A stretch of DNA of 64,000 nt, taken from Phaeoceros laevis (Eukaryota; Anthocerotophyta; Anthocerotopsida; Notothyladales). Location of the stretch: assembly GCA_049999765.1 (NCBI GenBank), contig JBNGIQ010009483.1:34602-98601 (forward strand). Reading direction: 5' to 3'. Positions 1 through 9,825 of the stretch are shown here, in pieces; positions within the stretch are counted from its first letter, which is position 1, and the number at the start of each line of letters is the position of its first letter. The notes under the pieces were generated by a model, which was not told the origin of the DNA, searched no databases, and saw only the letters and a list, made by a program, of their open reading frames with translations. A program made the position numbers and the translations under genes.

Positions 1-306
1 TGGCCACGAATTTCTTCAAGGAATGGCCAGTGAAGCGCATTCAGGTACTCATCCTTGGAGGCAAATGTTTCGCTAATGCGCCCCACCTGCACGCAAGCAA
101 TAGGTTGTAATCTATGCATCCACAGATCGAAACCAAACTGACAACAAACCCTGTAGAGCGTTGGGCCGGGACATCTCACGATGTTAGCTAGGTACCTTGC
201 CTTCGTGCAATTTTTCGTCAAGCGCTTGAGTCACCGTCCACCCGAGCACGTGATGCAACAGCGTGGACAAAAACCGTTCTTCTTGTGACGTAAACTTGGA
301 AGCCAT
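1..306 (-). CDS. SF1 helicase paralogue, 5' part only (runs off the left edge)
   Basis: This is the 5' end of a second copy of the helicase gene at 1661-5025. Exon 1 (306..196) opens with ATG and encodes 37 codons beginning MASKFTSQEERFLSTLLHHV, against MASKFTSEEEEYVSMLLHQV in the intact copy. It ends at the same GTACCT donor. Intron 1 (195..87) and the start of exon 2 (86..1) also match. The reading frame is open throughout, so nothing seen here makes it a pseudogene. The helicase motor region would lie to the left, outside the window. Substitutions in exon 1 are mostly amino-acid changing, so the copies have diverged. The match continues into the upstream sequence, so the promoter was duplicated too. 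Confidence 0.75.
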
Positions 307-446
307 AGCTGGAGGCGTCTACAGGTGAGCACTACAGCTGAACGCGTGGATGCCTGGACTTGGGAATTCATGGGAAGTAGACCAGTACTCGCCTTTAAGC
401 AGTGAGTGACTTACGCCCCAAGGCATTTACGCTCACCCCACCTTGC

Positions 447-477
447 CCGGACGTCAAGCAATAAACAACATAGACAC
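447..477. promoter_or_regulatory. Upstream element shared by three genes, copy 1
   Basis: The core 'gtcaagcaataaaca' is flanked by CGGA on the left and ACACG on the right. It lies about 150 bp upstream of the left-edge helicase start. Near-copies stand at 5214-5246 (intact helicase) and 58873-58904 (upstream of VPS13), in the same orientation relative to the minus-strand genes. Whether it is a cis-element or a small dispersed repeat is unknown. Confidence 0.4.
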
Positions 478-1060
478 GTGCTCCAAATACAGATACTGAG
501 ATTCCTGTCATTGTCCTTGTTCTTTTGCCTCTCTGCCCTCCTTGTCGTGTTCTCCTTCTAACCACCCACTCAGCTCGTGCTGCTGGCCCGCAATAAGAGC
601 TACCTACTCTACATCTCTACATGGAAGTGTTTTTTAGGGGCAGCCAAATGCATGCTTCGCCCTCCTTTTGAGACTTTCCAACCATGGACTATTGTCGGCT
701 CACTCAGGTGCCACAGCTCACACATCTGCAGAAGGCTCCCACCTTGCAGTGGAGGCGGCAGCCCAGACTGGCAACACCTCAAGGCTGCCCCACCTCAGGC
801 CACTTTTAAAACGCATGTTTTCCCGTGGATAGATGTATGCAGCTCAAACTTGGTCCACAGCTTTCTACAACTAACAAAACTCAGCCCAAGCCCGCAGTCT
901 CGTGCTGACCCCTGGGCCTCGTGGGGGACTGCGGCACTTGGGGCCAACGAGTCCATGTGAAGCAGCCTCTGCAACTAGTGGGTCTAATGACAACTAGAGG
1001 CTGTGGAGTACACCCTTTCTGCATTGCTATCTGCCGGAATCGCTTATTGAGGGCTTGCTC

Positions 1061-1139
1061 AGGATTCAGTGAGGATTCAGGGTTATTGAGGATTCAGGGT
1101 GTATAAGGGTTATTGAGGATTGAGGGTGTATCAAGGATT
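1061..1139. repeat. Degenerate tandem repeat of a GGATTCAGGGT-type unit
   Basis: Four to five imperfect copies of 'gaggattcagggt', interspersed with 'gttatt' and 'gtataag', run head to tail. No coding potential was recognised. Confidence 0.6.
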
Positions 1140-1210
1140 AATTGCTGGACTAAGGTGCTGAGAAATGATATTTTCAGAGGTGAGGTGCTGAGTACGCTCA
1201 ATTACTGTGA

Positions 1211-1266
1211 CCTGGACGGCTGACTTGTGACAAGTATGCCTGGACGGCTGACTTGTGACGAGTATG
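1211..1266. repeat. Two copies of a 28-bp tandem unit
   Basis: Two 28-bp units beginning 'cctggacggctgacttgtga' follow each other directly (1211-1238 and 1239-1266), with a single base difference (caagtatg versus cgagtatg). Confidence 0.75.
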
Positions 1267-1660
1267 CCCGGCTGGACATCATCCAGCACTTGCCTGGCGC
1301 TGGCCATCTGGCTGGGCGCGCGGAAGAAGGATTTTGATGAGGCTATTGGCATTCATCCCTCTGTTGCGGAAGAGTTTTTCTCGCTGCGCTGAGATCAGGA
1401 GATCAGGTCGTCTCGCCCTAGCAAAGAGCAGGTTAGGTTTAGTTTTGGTGCCTTGGCCTACAAGCCAGATCAATTTTGATGCGGAAGTAGATCAGACACT
1501 GCGGAGCGCTTGAGGTTCAGGATGGATCTTCATGAACTGTGGTTTCAGCTACGGTTGATTGGATGTGTGAAACTGTACAGATGTTCGCTTCAGGGGAGTC
1601 TTGAAAAAAATTTCAGTTCTCTGCTCACTCGTTTCTCAGGTTGCCAGCGTTGGCTGCTGC

Positions 1661-4600
1661 TCATTTTCTAGGGTTTCGCCGGCCGTGCTTGTTCTGGCTG
1701 CTCGCTTTGAATCGTAAGTTACTGAAATGTGCACACAAGTTGTTTGTTGTAGTATTTGTCGTGCTGCGCACTGCTTGCTTGACTGCCTCTGCCAGTCCTT
1801 CGTCTTTGCTCTGATGTAGCAGGCATTTTCTTTTCTTGGCATCTGCTATCAGCAATTTCCAGACCTGGTCACTGTGCAGGGTGGCTTCATTGCCGACGAT
1901 CCACATGCAGTATCTGGAGATGGAACATAACATCACACGTAAGTTTCAGTACTACAGAGTTTAGAGGGAAGGAACAAGCTTGTCCTGGTTGTCGCCGAGG
2001 AGTAACTGTTTGTACCTGGCCCTTGTGATTGCCACATTCAATCGTCGGTTGTCGTTTAGGAAGCCTACTTTCCCACTTGTGTTGGCTCTCACAGCCGAGA
2101 AGATGATGATGTCGGTCTCTCGTCCTTGGAAGCCATCCACCGTCTTCACCTGTATCTCAGCGTTTGGAAATCTTGCCGTGTTCTGTTGCAACCACTTTGT
2201 CAAAGCATGAACTTGTGCTTTGTATGGCGAAACTATACCTACTGTGGCTGTAGTTTTCGTTCTTAGCAAAGCTGGTGGTCACAGGGAGGCAGATGCCATC
2301 AGATGCAAATCAATCTGCAGCAGCTGTTTAGGAATTGTGTTCACAATCAGGTTGCTGGTTCTTACCGGAATGGAGCTTCGAAACAAGATATTTGACAGCC
2401 TCCATTTCAGCAGGATTTATGCATCCCCGCCCACCAGGTCCGCTCTCCTCGTGCCCGTCAATGTCAATGAAGCTGTATCTCTTAAACACTGTGTTTTGGT
2501 ATGGTTTGTTCGAGTATTGGATGCTTTTGACGTTGGCTCCATTCTCTACCCTCCCGTCATAGAACTTTTCAATTGAGAATTTGCTGATCTCCGGGTGCAT
2601 TCGATACTGCATGTTCAGCATTTTGCTGGGATACTCCAAACTCTGTAGCCTATCAAAAAGGCTTCTGTCATAGCCACTGCTCTGGGCCACCTTCATAAAA
2701 CCAGGAAATGGTGGAAGATCAAGTATCAACCAATTTCAAAGCCGGTTTCGTCAACTGCAACTGGTTAAGTAAGATGGAGAAAAACGGCATACCTTGCTTA
2801 AAACAGTGGCAGGAAGCTGCTTGTGATCTCCCACAAGGATGAGCTGCTGCAAGTGTCTGTGAGTAACCACCAGCGTTTCAGCCTCTACAAGCTGCGATGC
2901 TTCATCAATGATGGCACAGTCGAAAGTCCCTGTAGCTCCCACAGATGAGCAGACTGTGCTGAAGGTTATCCGCGCATGTTGAAGGCATACATCCGTCATT
3001 GAAGGATCGGTCGCAGCTGAGCCTGTCATCTTCAGGTCGTACCCTGGTCGAGAGGCCAGTGTATGAATCAAAGCCTCCCTTGCTTCAAAGAAGGTGGGTA
3101 AAGCAGATCTCGGTTTCTTAGTCACCCAATCTGAGATTCTGTCGTTGTCATCAACAGAATAATAAGGGCGTCTGGTCTGGACCCAAGACTCAAGCTCTAC
3201 ATCATTCGCTTGTTCAATCTGGCCGATTACAACCTCAACCAGCCTGGAGACTGCACACAACTGCTGCCTTGTTCGGGGTTTGATAAGGGCACTAGGCACA
3301 TCAGTGCAGAGGATGCTGGACTTCTCGGCCAATGGCTGTGCAAGTTCATCCATGACAAGTCTCACATATTTTGCAATCGTCGGTAACTCGACGACCTCCT
3401 GATCACCGTCGCTGGACGAACCATCATGGCTGCATTCAATTTGATTGTCTGTTATGGATTTCAACCGCTCATGATACTTGCCTACAGGGTCCTTCAAAAA
3501 GGCATCGAAGCTGGCGGCCAACTGCTTATAGCCAGCGACCGAGCTGAATGCACCCGCCAGGCGCTTTACCCGGTTGGCCAGCACCATATTCTCAAATTCA
3601 GGCATGTCCTGCACCGATTCTATCCTCTGGGGATTACCTACAAGAAGCAGGTCACCCAAATACAGCACCGAAACAGATTTGCCACCAACTTGTAGTCCTG
3701 AGGCACGTCTCCAAGCCCCAAACTGGTTGTTTCCGTCTCCAGAAGCGTGGTCGAAGGTAAACATGTGCCTGAGAAACCTCGTAGCCACTTCACGCACTGC
3801 TGTGTTTGTTGGTGCGCACATTTGAACCCGAAAATTCAGGTTTCCTAAGACTATGAGGAGACTGACCAGCATAGACGTTTTCCCTGTGCCTGGAGGTCCT
3901 TGTATGAGCTGCACCAGAGGCGAACTCTTCTGTAAAAGAGCCATGACCGAGTCAACTAGCGCCGCAACCTGTGATTTATTCAAGCTTCTTTCTTCTTTGC
4001 AGAAGGCTTGCATCGCTTCTTTCAGCTCGGTGTAGTCACTTGTAAGAAGTGCTTGAAAGCTACTCGTGATCTGCGCATGCATCCACATCTGAATCACATA
4101 CCTGCAAAGGTGAAGTACTTACTGCAGTTGACGCAATTCCCGACCAGTTGCAAATGCATCTGATTTCAAAAACTTACAGATTGCTCGAACCTGCCCTTGA
4201 GGGCTTCCTCCACGATAGGAACGGTTGCTGGTGAGGCCTTAAGCGTTTGCATTGCTATCCAAATCCTTACTCCCGTGATCAGGTTACTCAGCTTGAACAC
4301 CCAGCATCGCCTGTGGTGCTTGACATTGCCGAGGCTGCTCGTCCATTCGAGGATCCTATGACTTGGAAGAAGAAGATCAACGACAAAGGTGGACTTTCCA
4401 TCCCCAGGAGCATGGGCAATGCCCAAAGAATGAAGCCCCATTGCCTTGTGTGTTCTCTTGTCTCGCAACCTCTCCGGCTTGCACTCCGTCAAGAATACAA
4501 CATCCCGAGATGCTACATTCTCGTACCGCAAGCTCTCATTTTTTTCTTCGTCCGAGTCCTTCTCCGGAGCCAGCGGAAGCATTTCAAAGCACAGCTTCAT

Positions 4601-5025
4601 GGTATTCGATGCACCAGAGCAATCTTCACTCCAGCTCTTGAGCTCATGCACCTGCACCTGCACCTGCACTCTCTCTCCAGACTGGATTGACTCCAGTCCT
4701 TGGCATACCTGGCCACGAATTTCTTCAAGGAATGGCCAGTGAAGCGCATTCAGGTATTCAACCTTGGACGCAAATGTTTTGCTAATGCGCTTCACCTGCA
4801 CGCAAGCAATAGGTTGTAATCTATGCATCCACAGATCGTCACCAAACTGACAACAAACGCTGTAGAGTGTTGGGCCGGGACATAGATCGATATCTCACGA
4901 TGTTAGCTAGGTACCTTGGCTTCGTGCAATTTTTCGTCAAGCGCTTGAGTCACCGTCCACCCGAGCACCTGATGCAACAGCATGGACACGTACTCTTCTT
5001 CTTCTGACGTAAACTTGGAAGCCAT
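1661..5025 (-). CDS. Superfamily 1 (UPF1/SEN1-like) helicase, six exons
   Basis: Predicted nucleic-acid-dependent ATPase/helicase of 952 residues. Exons: 5025..4915, 4795..4191, 4101..2793, 2690..2366, 2271..2016, 1913..1661; all junctions are GT-AG and keep frame. The motor is complete: Walker A GPPGTGKTSMLVSLL, motif Ia CAPTNTAVREVA, Walker B IIDEASQ, motif III VGDHKQLPA, motif IV NMQYRMHPEIS, motif V VDGFQGRETDIII, and motif VI LNVAITRAR, which is split by the last intron and continues with YCMWIVGNEATL. The first 240 or so residues match no domain I know. The layout resembles the plant P-loop helicases often annotated as SEN1- or MAGATAMA3-like, whose substrates are mostly uncharacterised. 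It sits in a locally duplicated family (left edge; fragment at 7973-8400). The motor assignment is firm; the cellular role is unknown. Confidence 0.88.
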
Positions 5026-5275
5026 AGCTGGAGGCGTCTACAGGTGAGCACTCTACCTGAACGCATGGATGCCTGGACTTGGGAATGGGAAGTAGACCAG
5101 TACTCGCCTTAAGCAGTGCCTTGCGCAGGGACTTACGCTTCGGTTTACGCCGCAAGCCTTTTACGCTACAGTCACTAAGTGTCCTTTCAAATGTTTACGC
5201 TCACCAGACCTTGCCGGACGTCAAGCAATAAACACATACACACGCGCGCGCTCCAAATACAGATACTGAGATTCC
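4710..5275. repeat. Direct repeat, copy B (matches 1-506)
   Basis: This is the second member of the segmental duplication, covering the 5' exons, intron 1 and promoter of the intact helicase gene. It has small insertions relative to copy A, such as a 'gatcgatat' segment inside intron 1 and a CG-rich run near 5245. Confidence 0.8.
5214..5246. promoter_or_regulatory. Upstream element shared by three genes, copy 2
   Basis: Contains 'cggacgtcaagcaataaaca' followed by alternating CA/CG bases. It lies about 190 bp upstream of the intact helicase start codon. See the copies at 447 and 58873. Confidence 0.4.
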
Positions 5276-5473
5276 GATAGCCATAGATACAAGTTTTTAC
5301 ATGCCCTTGCATCCTACGCACTTTGGGCTTTTGCAAGCCACTTCCTCGCCTGAAGAAGAAAAACTTTACCACTTGCGTACTTGGATCCGAAAGGTCCACA
5401 AGCTAGCGATATATATTATTATTATGTAGATGACTGCTATGGCTCGAAAGCTCTTCAGGAGTCTTCAAGACGT

Positions 5474-6715
5474 TCAGGTCCAGGGCGTCTGGTTGGCGCA
5501 ATCGACGTTGTTGCCGGTGGACACCCCCAATAGGCCAGCGTACCGGTTGAAAAAGCCGATGCGGTCCTGCACCCGAGAATCCGTACCGTGGCCGCACTCG
5601 AGGCCGCCGTTGATGATGTTGGTGGTGACTCCGAACCCGGGGAGCCGGTTGGCGCTCTGGTCCGCGGCCGAAGGCGTCCACTGCCCGGTCATGGCCGCGT
5701 GAGCCGAGGGCTTGGGGGACTGCGGTGTCATCCAGAACCAGATGGCTGTTTTCCACGAAATGACGGCGTCGTTTTCCACCAGCTCAGGGTTGGCGAGCAG
5801 GTTGGACCCGATGGCAGTCCCGGCCTGCCCGTAGTTGTAGTTCCTGCGCATTCATGGACACAGCAGCAATTGCGCACACGCGTTGAGTCCTTGGAACACT
5901 CTTGCCACATTCTTGAATTTTCAAGGTCGGTTGAAGCACGGCAGAAAATTTTGCGTCTTTACCAGGAGATTTGCATCGGGCCTCGGCCACAGTAGCTCTT
6001 TCCCGAGGCGCAAGGCCATTGAGCGACGGTGCTCTGGTCGCAGTAGCCATTGGCAGGGCAATTCACCTCCTTCTTGAAGCACAATCCCCAAGCGTAGGGT
6101 CCGTCGGGAGCACTTGGCCATCCCCCTGGCAGAAATGCGGGACATGCGTGCACGCGTATGGTCAGATCTGCTGTCTACCTGTAGACTCTTTGTTGAAACA
6201 TTGATCACAAGCTTGAAATCCTGAAGAAGATCAATTGCAACCTTTGCAAAAAATTGACAGAGGCCGAGGTCCTTACCAGTAGTCTCATGCGAGACTTGAG
6301 CAAGGAATGCGGCCAATTCCCTCTTGTTCGTGGTGGCGTCCCCTGCCGTGCCGAACCCTGGGAAAGCACTTGCTGCGGTAATGAAGGCGCTGTAGGTGTA
6401 GAAGCCCGGAGAGCAGGCACCGTCGTTGGTGTGGAGGAAGAACTGGTTGTAGAGGCTCTGCGTTATGATGCTGCCGACTCCTGAGCCGGTTCCGGGCGTC
6501 CCTGAGGACCAGCAATTGTTGACGCAGCCAGTGCCACAGTAGTCCGCGTTGTCCCCGCAGAATCCCCATTGGCTGCAGCACAAATTGTTTGCGCAAGGCT
6601 GAGTTGCGCTGCAATCTTGTGCCACCACCTGCTGCGAGCTGCAGACAAGCAGGACAAATCCGAGCAGCTGCAGCAGCCTCCTCTCTTGCAAACCTCTGTC
6701 CGCAGCGCTAGCCAT
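5474..6715 (-). CDS. Class IV-type chitinase (hevein domain plus GH19), secreted
   Basis: Secreted endochitinase of 323 residues that would hydrolyse beta-1,4-linked GlcNAc in fungal walls or arthropod chitin. Exons: 6715..6277, 6125..5963, 5843..5474, all in frame. An N-terminal hydrophobic stretch ([14 protein letters not shown]) acts as signal peptide and is followed by a cysteine-rich chitin-binding domain ([14 protein letters not shown]...YCGTGC), then a short Gly/Ser linker. The GH19 catalytic domain contains both expected acidic residues: Glu in VSHETTGG and Glu in GLCFKKEVN. It also has the substrate-cleft signatures [11 protein letters not shown] and NYNYGQAG, and ends CANQTPWT. The length and short loops fit class IV rather than class I enzymes. 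No vacuolar C-terminal extension is seen, so apoplastic secretion is likely. The gene looks intact. Confidence 0.93.
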
Positions 6716-7229
6716 TTTTGCTAGGGTAGATGGAGCCGGCTAGCTAGCGCTGGGGCTCAAAGGGGTTGAGGTGATGGTGGAAAGGTGAGGCAAATAGCGT
6801 CTCTGGAGGAGATCGATCGCAGAGGAAGAAGGGAACTTCAAGAGGCTGCTCTTGTCGCTTGCGGAACCGAGAATGTGCGAAATCCGTTACGACGAGCTCC
6901 AATTTGTAGGCTCCACAGCCGTGTGATCTGAAGTTGACGCTGGGTCAACCCCCATTCCTGTTGAAGCAAGCCTCCGCGGAAGGTACGTACGCACCTGTGG
7001 AGCCAGCCACGGTGACCTACCTTGAAATCTCGCCCAACGAACTTCAGTCAAACACACTACTCTTGGCTGAAGCATTTGATTGGCGGCATGAAGCTTTTTG
7101 ATGGCTCAGTGATGACTGGACTTGGGAAGAATCGGACCTAAAAAACAGTTGATTGACGCAGCAAAGCACGCCTCTTATAGGCAAGCGCTGAGATGGATCT
7201 TCGATCAGACTCACTTAAGAACAAAATTG
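6716..7229. other. Upstream region of the chitinase gene
   Basis: No gene is recognised. This stretch should hold the chitinase promoter and 5' untranslated region. I see no unmistakable TATA box or repeat, and the short open frames here resemble no known protein. Confidence 0.4.
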
Positions 7230-7972
7230 CTACAGTATCTGAATGCTCATTGCCACAGGAACAGAAACCGTCTCTGAAAAAGTGGTGAACACGATGTGCA
7301 TCTCTGACAACGATTCCACGACTTTCAATCCTGGACAGGATTTGGTGCCGCTGTGGCAGTCACTGCACATTCGCAGGTTCTTGGTAACCACCAAAGCTGA
7401 GTCTTGAGGTGTGTTCAACCTGTTATTAGTCCATACGCTAATGCCAGTTTCTCAGCAGGGCCACACAATGCATCTTGCTTATGCCGCTGTGACGTGGGCT
7501 TCAGCACCAACTCCGATTGGGGCATGGGCACGTGGCCTACTCCCCTCAAATTCAAGTTCATCCTCTTCAGCTTAGACGATACATCGTCCCTTTCCACCCC
7601 CACCACAAACTCTTGCACCCTGTTATTCACCTATGTGGAAGTCCAATGTCACCACATCTCATAGCCAGGCCCAGGTCGGCATCAAGCCCCCTTTCACATA
7701 TTTGACCGTGAAGCTGCTTGCCGTGCTGTAGTATGGCTCCACTCCTGGCACATGCTTTCTGTAGAGCCAGAAACGCAACATTGTCCACAGGTGTCAGACT
7801 ACCCTTTTGCACAAAGTGAGCCGATGCTGAACGTACCCTGAAATCATCACAGTCCAGGGTCACCACATCTTGATAGGCCGCCTGTTGTATACTCTTAGGG
7901 CATCGTCCAGGCTTCCGCACTTCGCATACATGTCCACCAGAGTGTTCCCGAGTGCCACATGTGCGCATGCTG
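7230..7972 (-). pseudogene. PPR-DYW protein relic (organellar RNA-editing factor type)
   Basis: Fragments of a DYW-type pentatricopeptide-repeat protein in broken frames. In coding order: a PPR piece GNTLVDMYAKCGSLDDALRV (near 7950-7890); a second PPR piece ALQKACARSGAILQHGKQLH followed by GQICERGLDADLG; an E/DYW part with NNRVQEFVVGVE and AEKLALAYGL; then SALVVTKNLRMCSDCHSGTK in another frame down to 7230. In intact DYW domains the deaminase-like zinc site starts with His-x-Glu before KLALAYGL. Here the position reads PAE, so the His is lost. The terminal part after CSDCHS is unrecognisable and no Asp-Tyr-Trp end is found. Intact relatives bind organellar transcripts and deaminate C to U. 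This copy cannot make such a protein. Confidence 0.82.
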
Positions 7973-8400
7973 AGTGGTCGAAGGCAAACATGTGCTTGAG
8001 AAACCTCACAGCCACTTCACGCACTGCTGTGTTTGTCGGTGCGCACATTGTAACTCGAAATTCAGGTTTCCTAAGACTCCGAGGAGACTGACCAGCATAG
8101 ATGGTTTCCCTGTGCCTGGAGGTCCTTGTATGAGCTGCAGAGGCGCCTTCCTCTGTAAAAGAGCCATGACCAAGTCAATTAGCGCCAAAACCTGTGATTT
8201 GTTCTTGAAAGCTTCTTTCTTCTTTGCGGAAGGCTTGCATGCATCCATATCTGAATCAGATACCTGCAAAGGTGGGGTACCGCAACGAAATTCCCCCACT
8301 GCAAATAAAGGCATGCGAGATCACAGCATTTCCAAAATTTCAAGAAAGAGATTGTTCGAACCTGCCTAGGGTTGCGGGTTTCCTCCACATTGAAGCCCTT
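7973..8400 (-). pseudogene. Truncated third copy of the SF1 helicase gene
   Basis: Matches about 3750-4215 of the intact helicase gene: the end of exon 2, intron 2 and the start of exon 3. It includes Walker A in the form GPPGTGKPSMLVSLLGVL, with the key Thr of GKT changed to Pro, and CAPTNTAVREVAVRF in a different frame. About 50 bases present in the intact gene between two 'gcttgcat' words are missing. Because it keeps intron 2 it arose from DNA, not by retrotransposition of mRNA. Its left end joins directly to the PPR-DYW relic near 7972. Confidence 0.82.
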
Positions 8401-8644
8401 GAAAAAAATTCCGAATTATAATTGCGATGGTAATCATGGTTGCCTAGGTAGCAAATCAAGACTAATTTCTATAATTTTTGTCACACATGGAATTGATGAG
8501 AAATCATGAAAGTGGGTAGTAGATATAATGGAGGTGAAATTTATTTTTACTATATTTTTATTATTTTTATTTTTTTGGTGCGTTTTCATGTTAGACAAAT
8601 TGTTTACATTTACACTTTATATCCTTATGAGCCTACCCTTTTAC
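8401..8644. other. AT-rich spacer
   Basis: T-rich sequence with poly-T/poly-A runs (8535-8585) and no coding potential. It lies immediately outside the candidate SINE's 3' side. Confidence 0.4.
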
Positions 8645-8983
8645 CATGTCCGCTACGCCGAAGCTTCTAGAATACAACTTTGAGACTTCCAACTTATAGA
8701 CTTCCAACTTACAGACTTCACGGCGATTTCCATTGCTCCTAGGCCACGTGGTCAGTCGACAGGCCGCTGAGCCTATGCGCGAGCAGCACAGCTCGTGTGC
8801 CAGGGCACACAAGCCCCTCCTCAAGGGGCCCCACCCCAGCCGGTCTTCGCCAAACTCTCGCCAGCACGCTTGCCGGCCCCGGAAGGGGGATGGGCAAGAG
8901 GGGCTGCTAGTGGTGGCAGAGGTCGAACCCTCGCCGGCCCAATGGAAGGGCTCACGCCCTACCATTGAGGTATCCATCGCGGG
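8645..8983 (-). mobile_element. Candidate tRNA-derived SINE
   Basis: Read on the minus strand, the element starts near 8983 and soon shows a box A-like sequence with CTCAATGGTAGGG (within 8954-8975). About 30 bases on comes a box B-like GGGTTCGACC (8921-8930). These spacings and words are those of an RNA polymerase III promoter in a tRNA-like head. A GC-rich body of about 200 bp follows, then a 3' end with three short tandem units of the type 'gaagtctataagttg'. The flanks are AT-rich. No long open frame is convincing. Target-site duplications were not identified. It could instead be a degraded tRNA pseudogene fused to unrelated sequence. Confidence 0.5.
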
Positions 8984-9187
8984 ATTTTTACTATATATTC
9001 ACCTCCAAAAGAGTTGAGGTCTAAGTATTTAGAAAGAAAGAGCATGATGAGGAGAAGTTCGGGAGAACAAGTGGTAATTTTTTGTAATTTTTCAATTATT
9101 TATAATTTTTTTCAATTAAGTTTGACAAAAAATGCTCTTCAGTACACCAAAAACACTCCGGTCCATGAAGGGTTAACTTTAACAGCT
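8984..9187. other. Spacer between SINE candidate and retrotransposon
   Basis: AT-rich, no gene or structure recognised. Its right end (AGCT at 9184-9187) is the probable target-site duplication of the retrotransposon. Confidence 0.35.
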
Positions 9188-9627
9188 TGTGGCATTCGAA
9201 TTTCTGACGTGCGTGACAAGTGCTGAAGGGTTTGGTTACATAGCGACAGAAAAGCTCTCTAACGCGCCAAGCGTTTACAAACCATCCTCCAAGGTACTAG
9301 CTAACGCCCTCCGAGCGCCCGCCCCCGATCCTCCCTTAGCGTTCCCCTTGGTTCTTGCCATCCTCCTCAGCAACCAGAGATTCCCCTCACCACCATGTCT
9401 CCCGCTCCCTCCCAGCACCCCCGTTCAGTCCGTAGAAAAATGGGGTCCTCATTAATTCGGCCCTTGCCTACTTATCTCCGCGTACTCTAATCTAAAGCGT
9501 AACGGCGCTTCTCCAATTCCTACCAGCGTTCCGTTATAATGAAATCATTATTGGGTTGTTCTGATTCCATGGGCAACCCCACCTAGCATTTGACATTTCT
9601 ACGCAACTCATGAAAACGAATACCACA
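9188..9627 (-). repeat. 3' LTR of the gypsy element
   Basis: A 440-bp terminal repeat matching 16531-16954. On the plus strand it begins TGTGGCATTCG and ends CGAATACCACA, an inverted terminal motif. It carries about 10 bp at the left end that the other LTR lacks next to the primer-binding site, plus a 5-bp and a 1-bp insertion. Confidence 0.88.
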
Positions 9628-9636
9628 GCTGTGGCA

Positions 9637-9647
9637 TTCTCCCTCCC
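9637..9647 (-). other. Polypurine tract of the gypsy element
   Basis: On the minus strand GGGAGGGAGAA lies 9 bases from the 3' LTR as delimited by its terminal motif. This is the expected plus-strand priming site. The 9-base offset is odd and could mean the LTR start should be placed at the tract. Confidence 0.6.
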
Positions 9648-9825
9648 AGCTTGGCGAGACGCCAAGCTTCAATTCACTTCGCCTTGCCCTTGAGGCTGCG
9701 CCTGGCCGACTGAGCAGCGGGGGACGCATCTGAGGGAAGGGACGGCAGTAAAGGACCCAATGGAGGCTCGGTAGACTGCGGATTGGCGGCTAAAACGTCC
9801 CCTGGCTCTCGAATGCGGAAGACAC

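Larger units (their letters stand above)
1..506. repeat. Direct repeat, copy A (matches 4710-5275)
   Basis: The sequence aligns almost without gaps with 4710-5275. It covers the first two helicase exons, intron 1, the 5' untranslated region and a few hundred bases of upstream DNA. Similarity fades after the shared words around 'agatactgagattcc'. It marks a tandem segmental duplication about 4.7 kb apart. Confidence 0.8.
307..1660. other. Non-coding stretch between the two helicase copies
   Basis: The left part (to about 506) is the duplicated upstream region of the left-edge helicase copy. The rest holds no open frame I can connect to a protein family. The only structure seen is two short tandem repeats, listed separately. 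The right end lies just downstream of the helicase stop at 1661 and should contain its 3' untranslated region; no clear polyadenylation signal was identified. Confidence 0.5.

Noticed and set aside
577-960. A 127-codon open frame on the plus strand
   Set aside because: Composition looks random, no domain words, no splice-consistent extension, and it overlaps the upstream region of the duplicated helicase copy.
4166-4178. GTAAGT at 4177-4172 as the donor of helicase exon 2
   Set aside because: It looks stronger than GTTCGA but leaves the next exon out of frame. The donor after 4191 keeps frame and is conserved in the decayed third copy.
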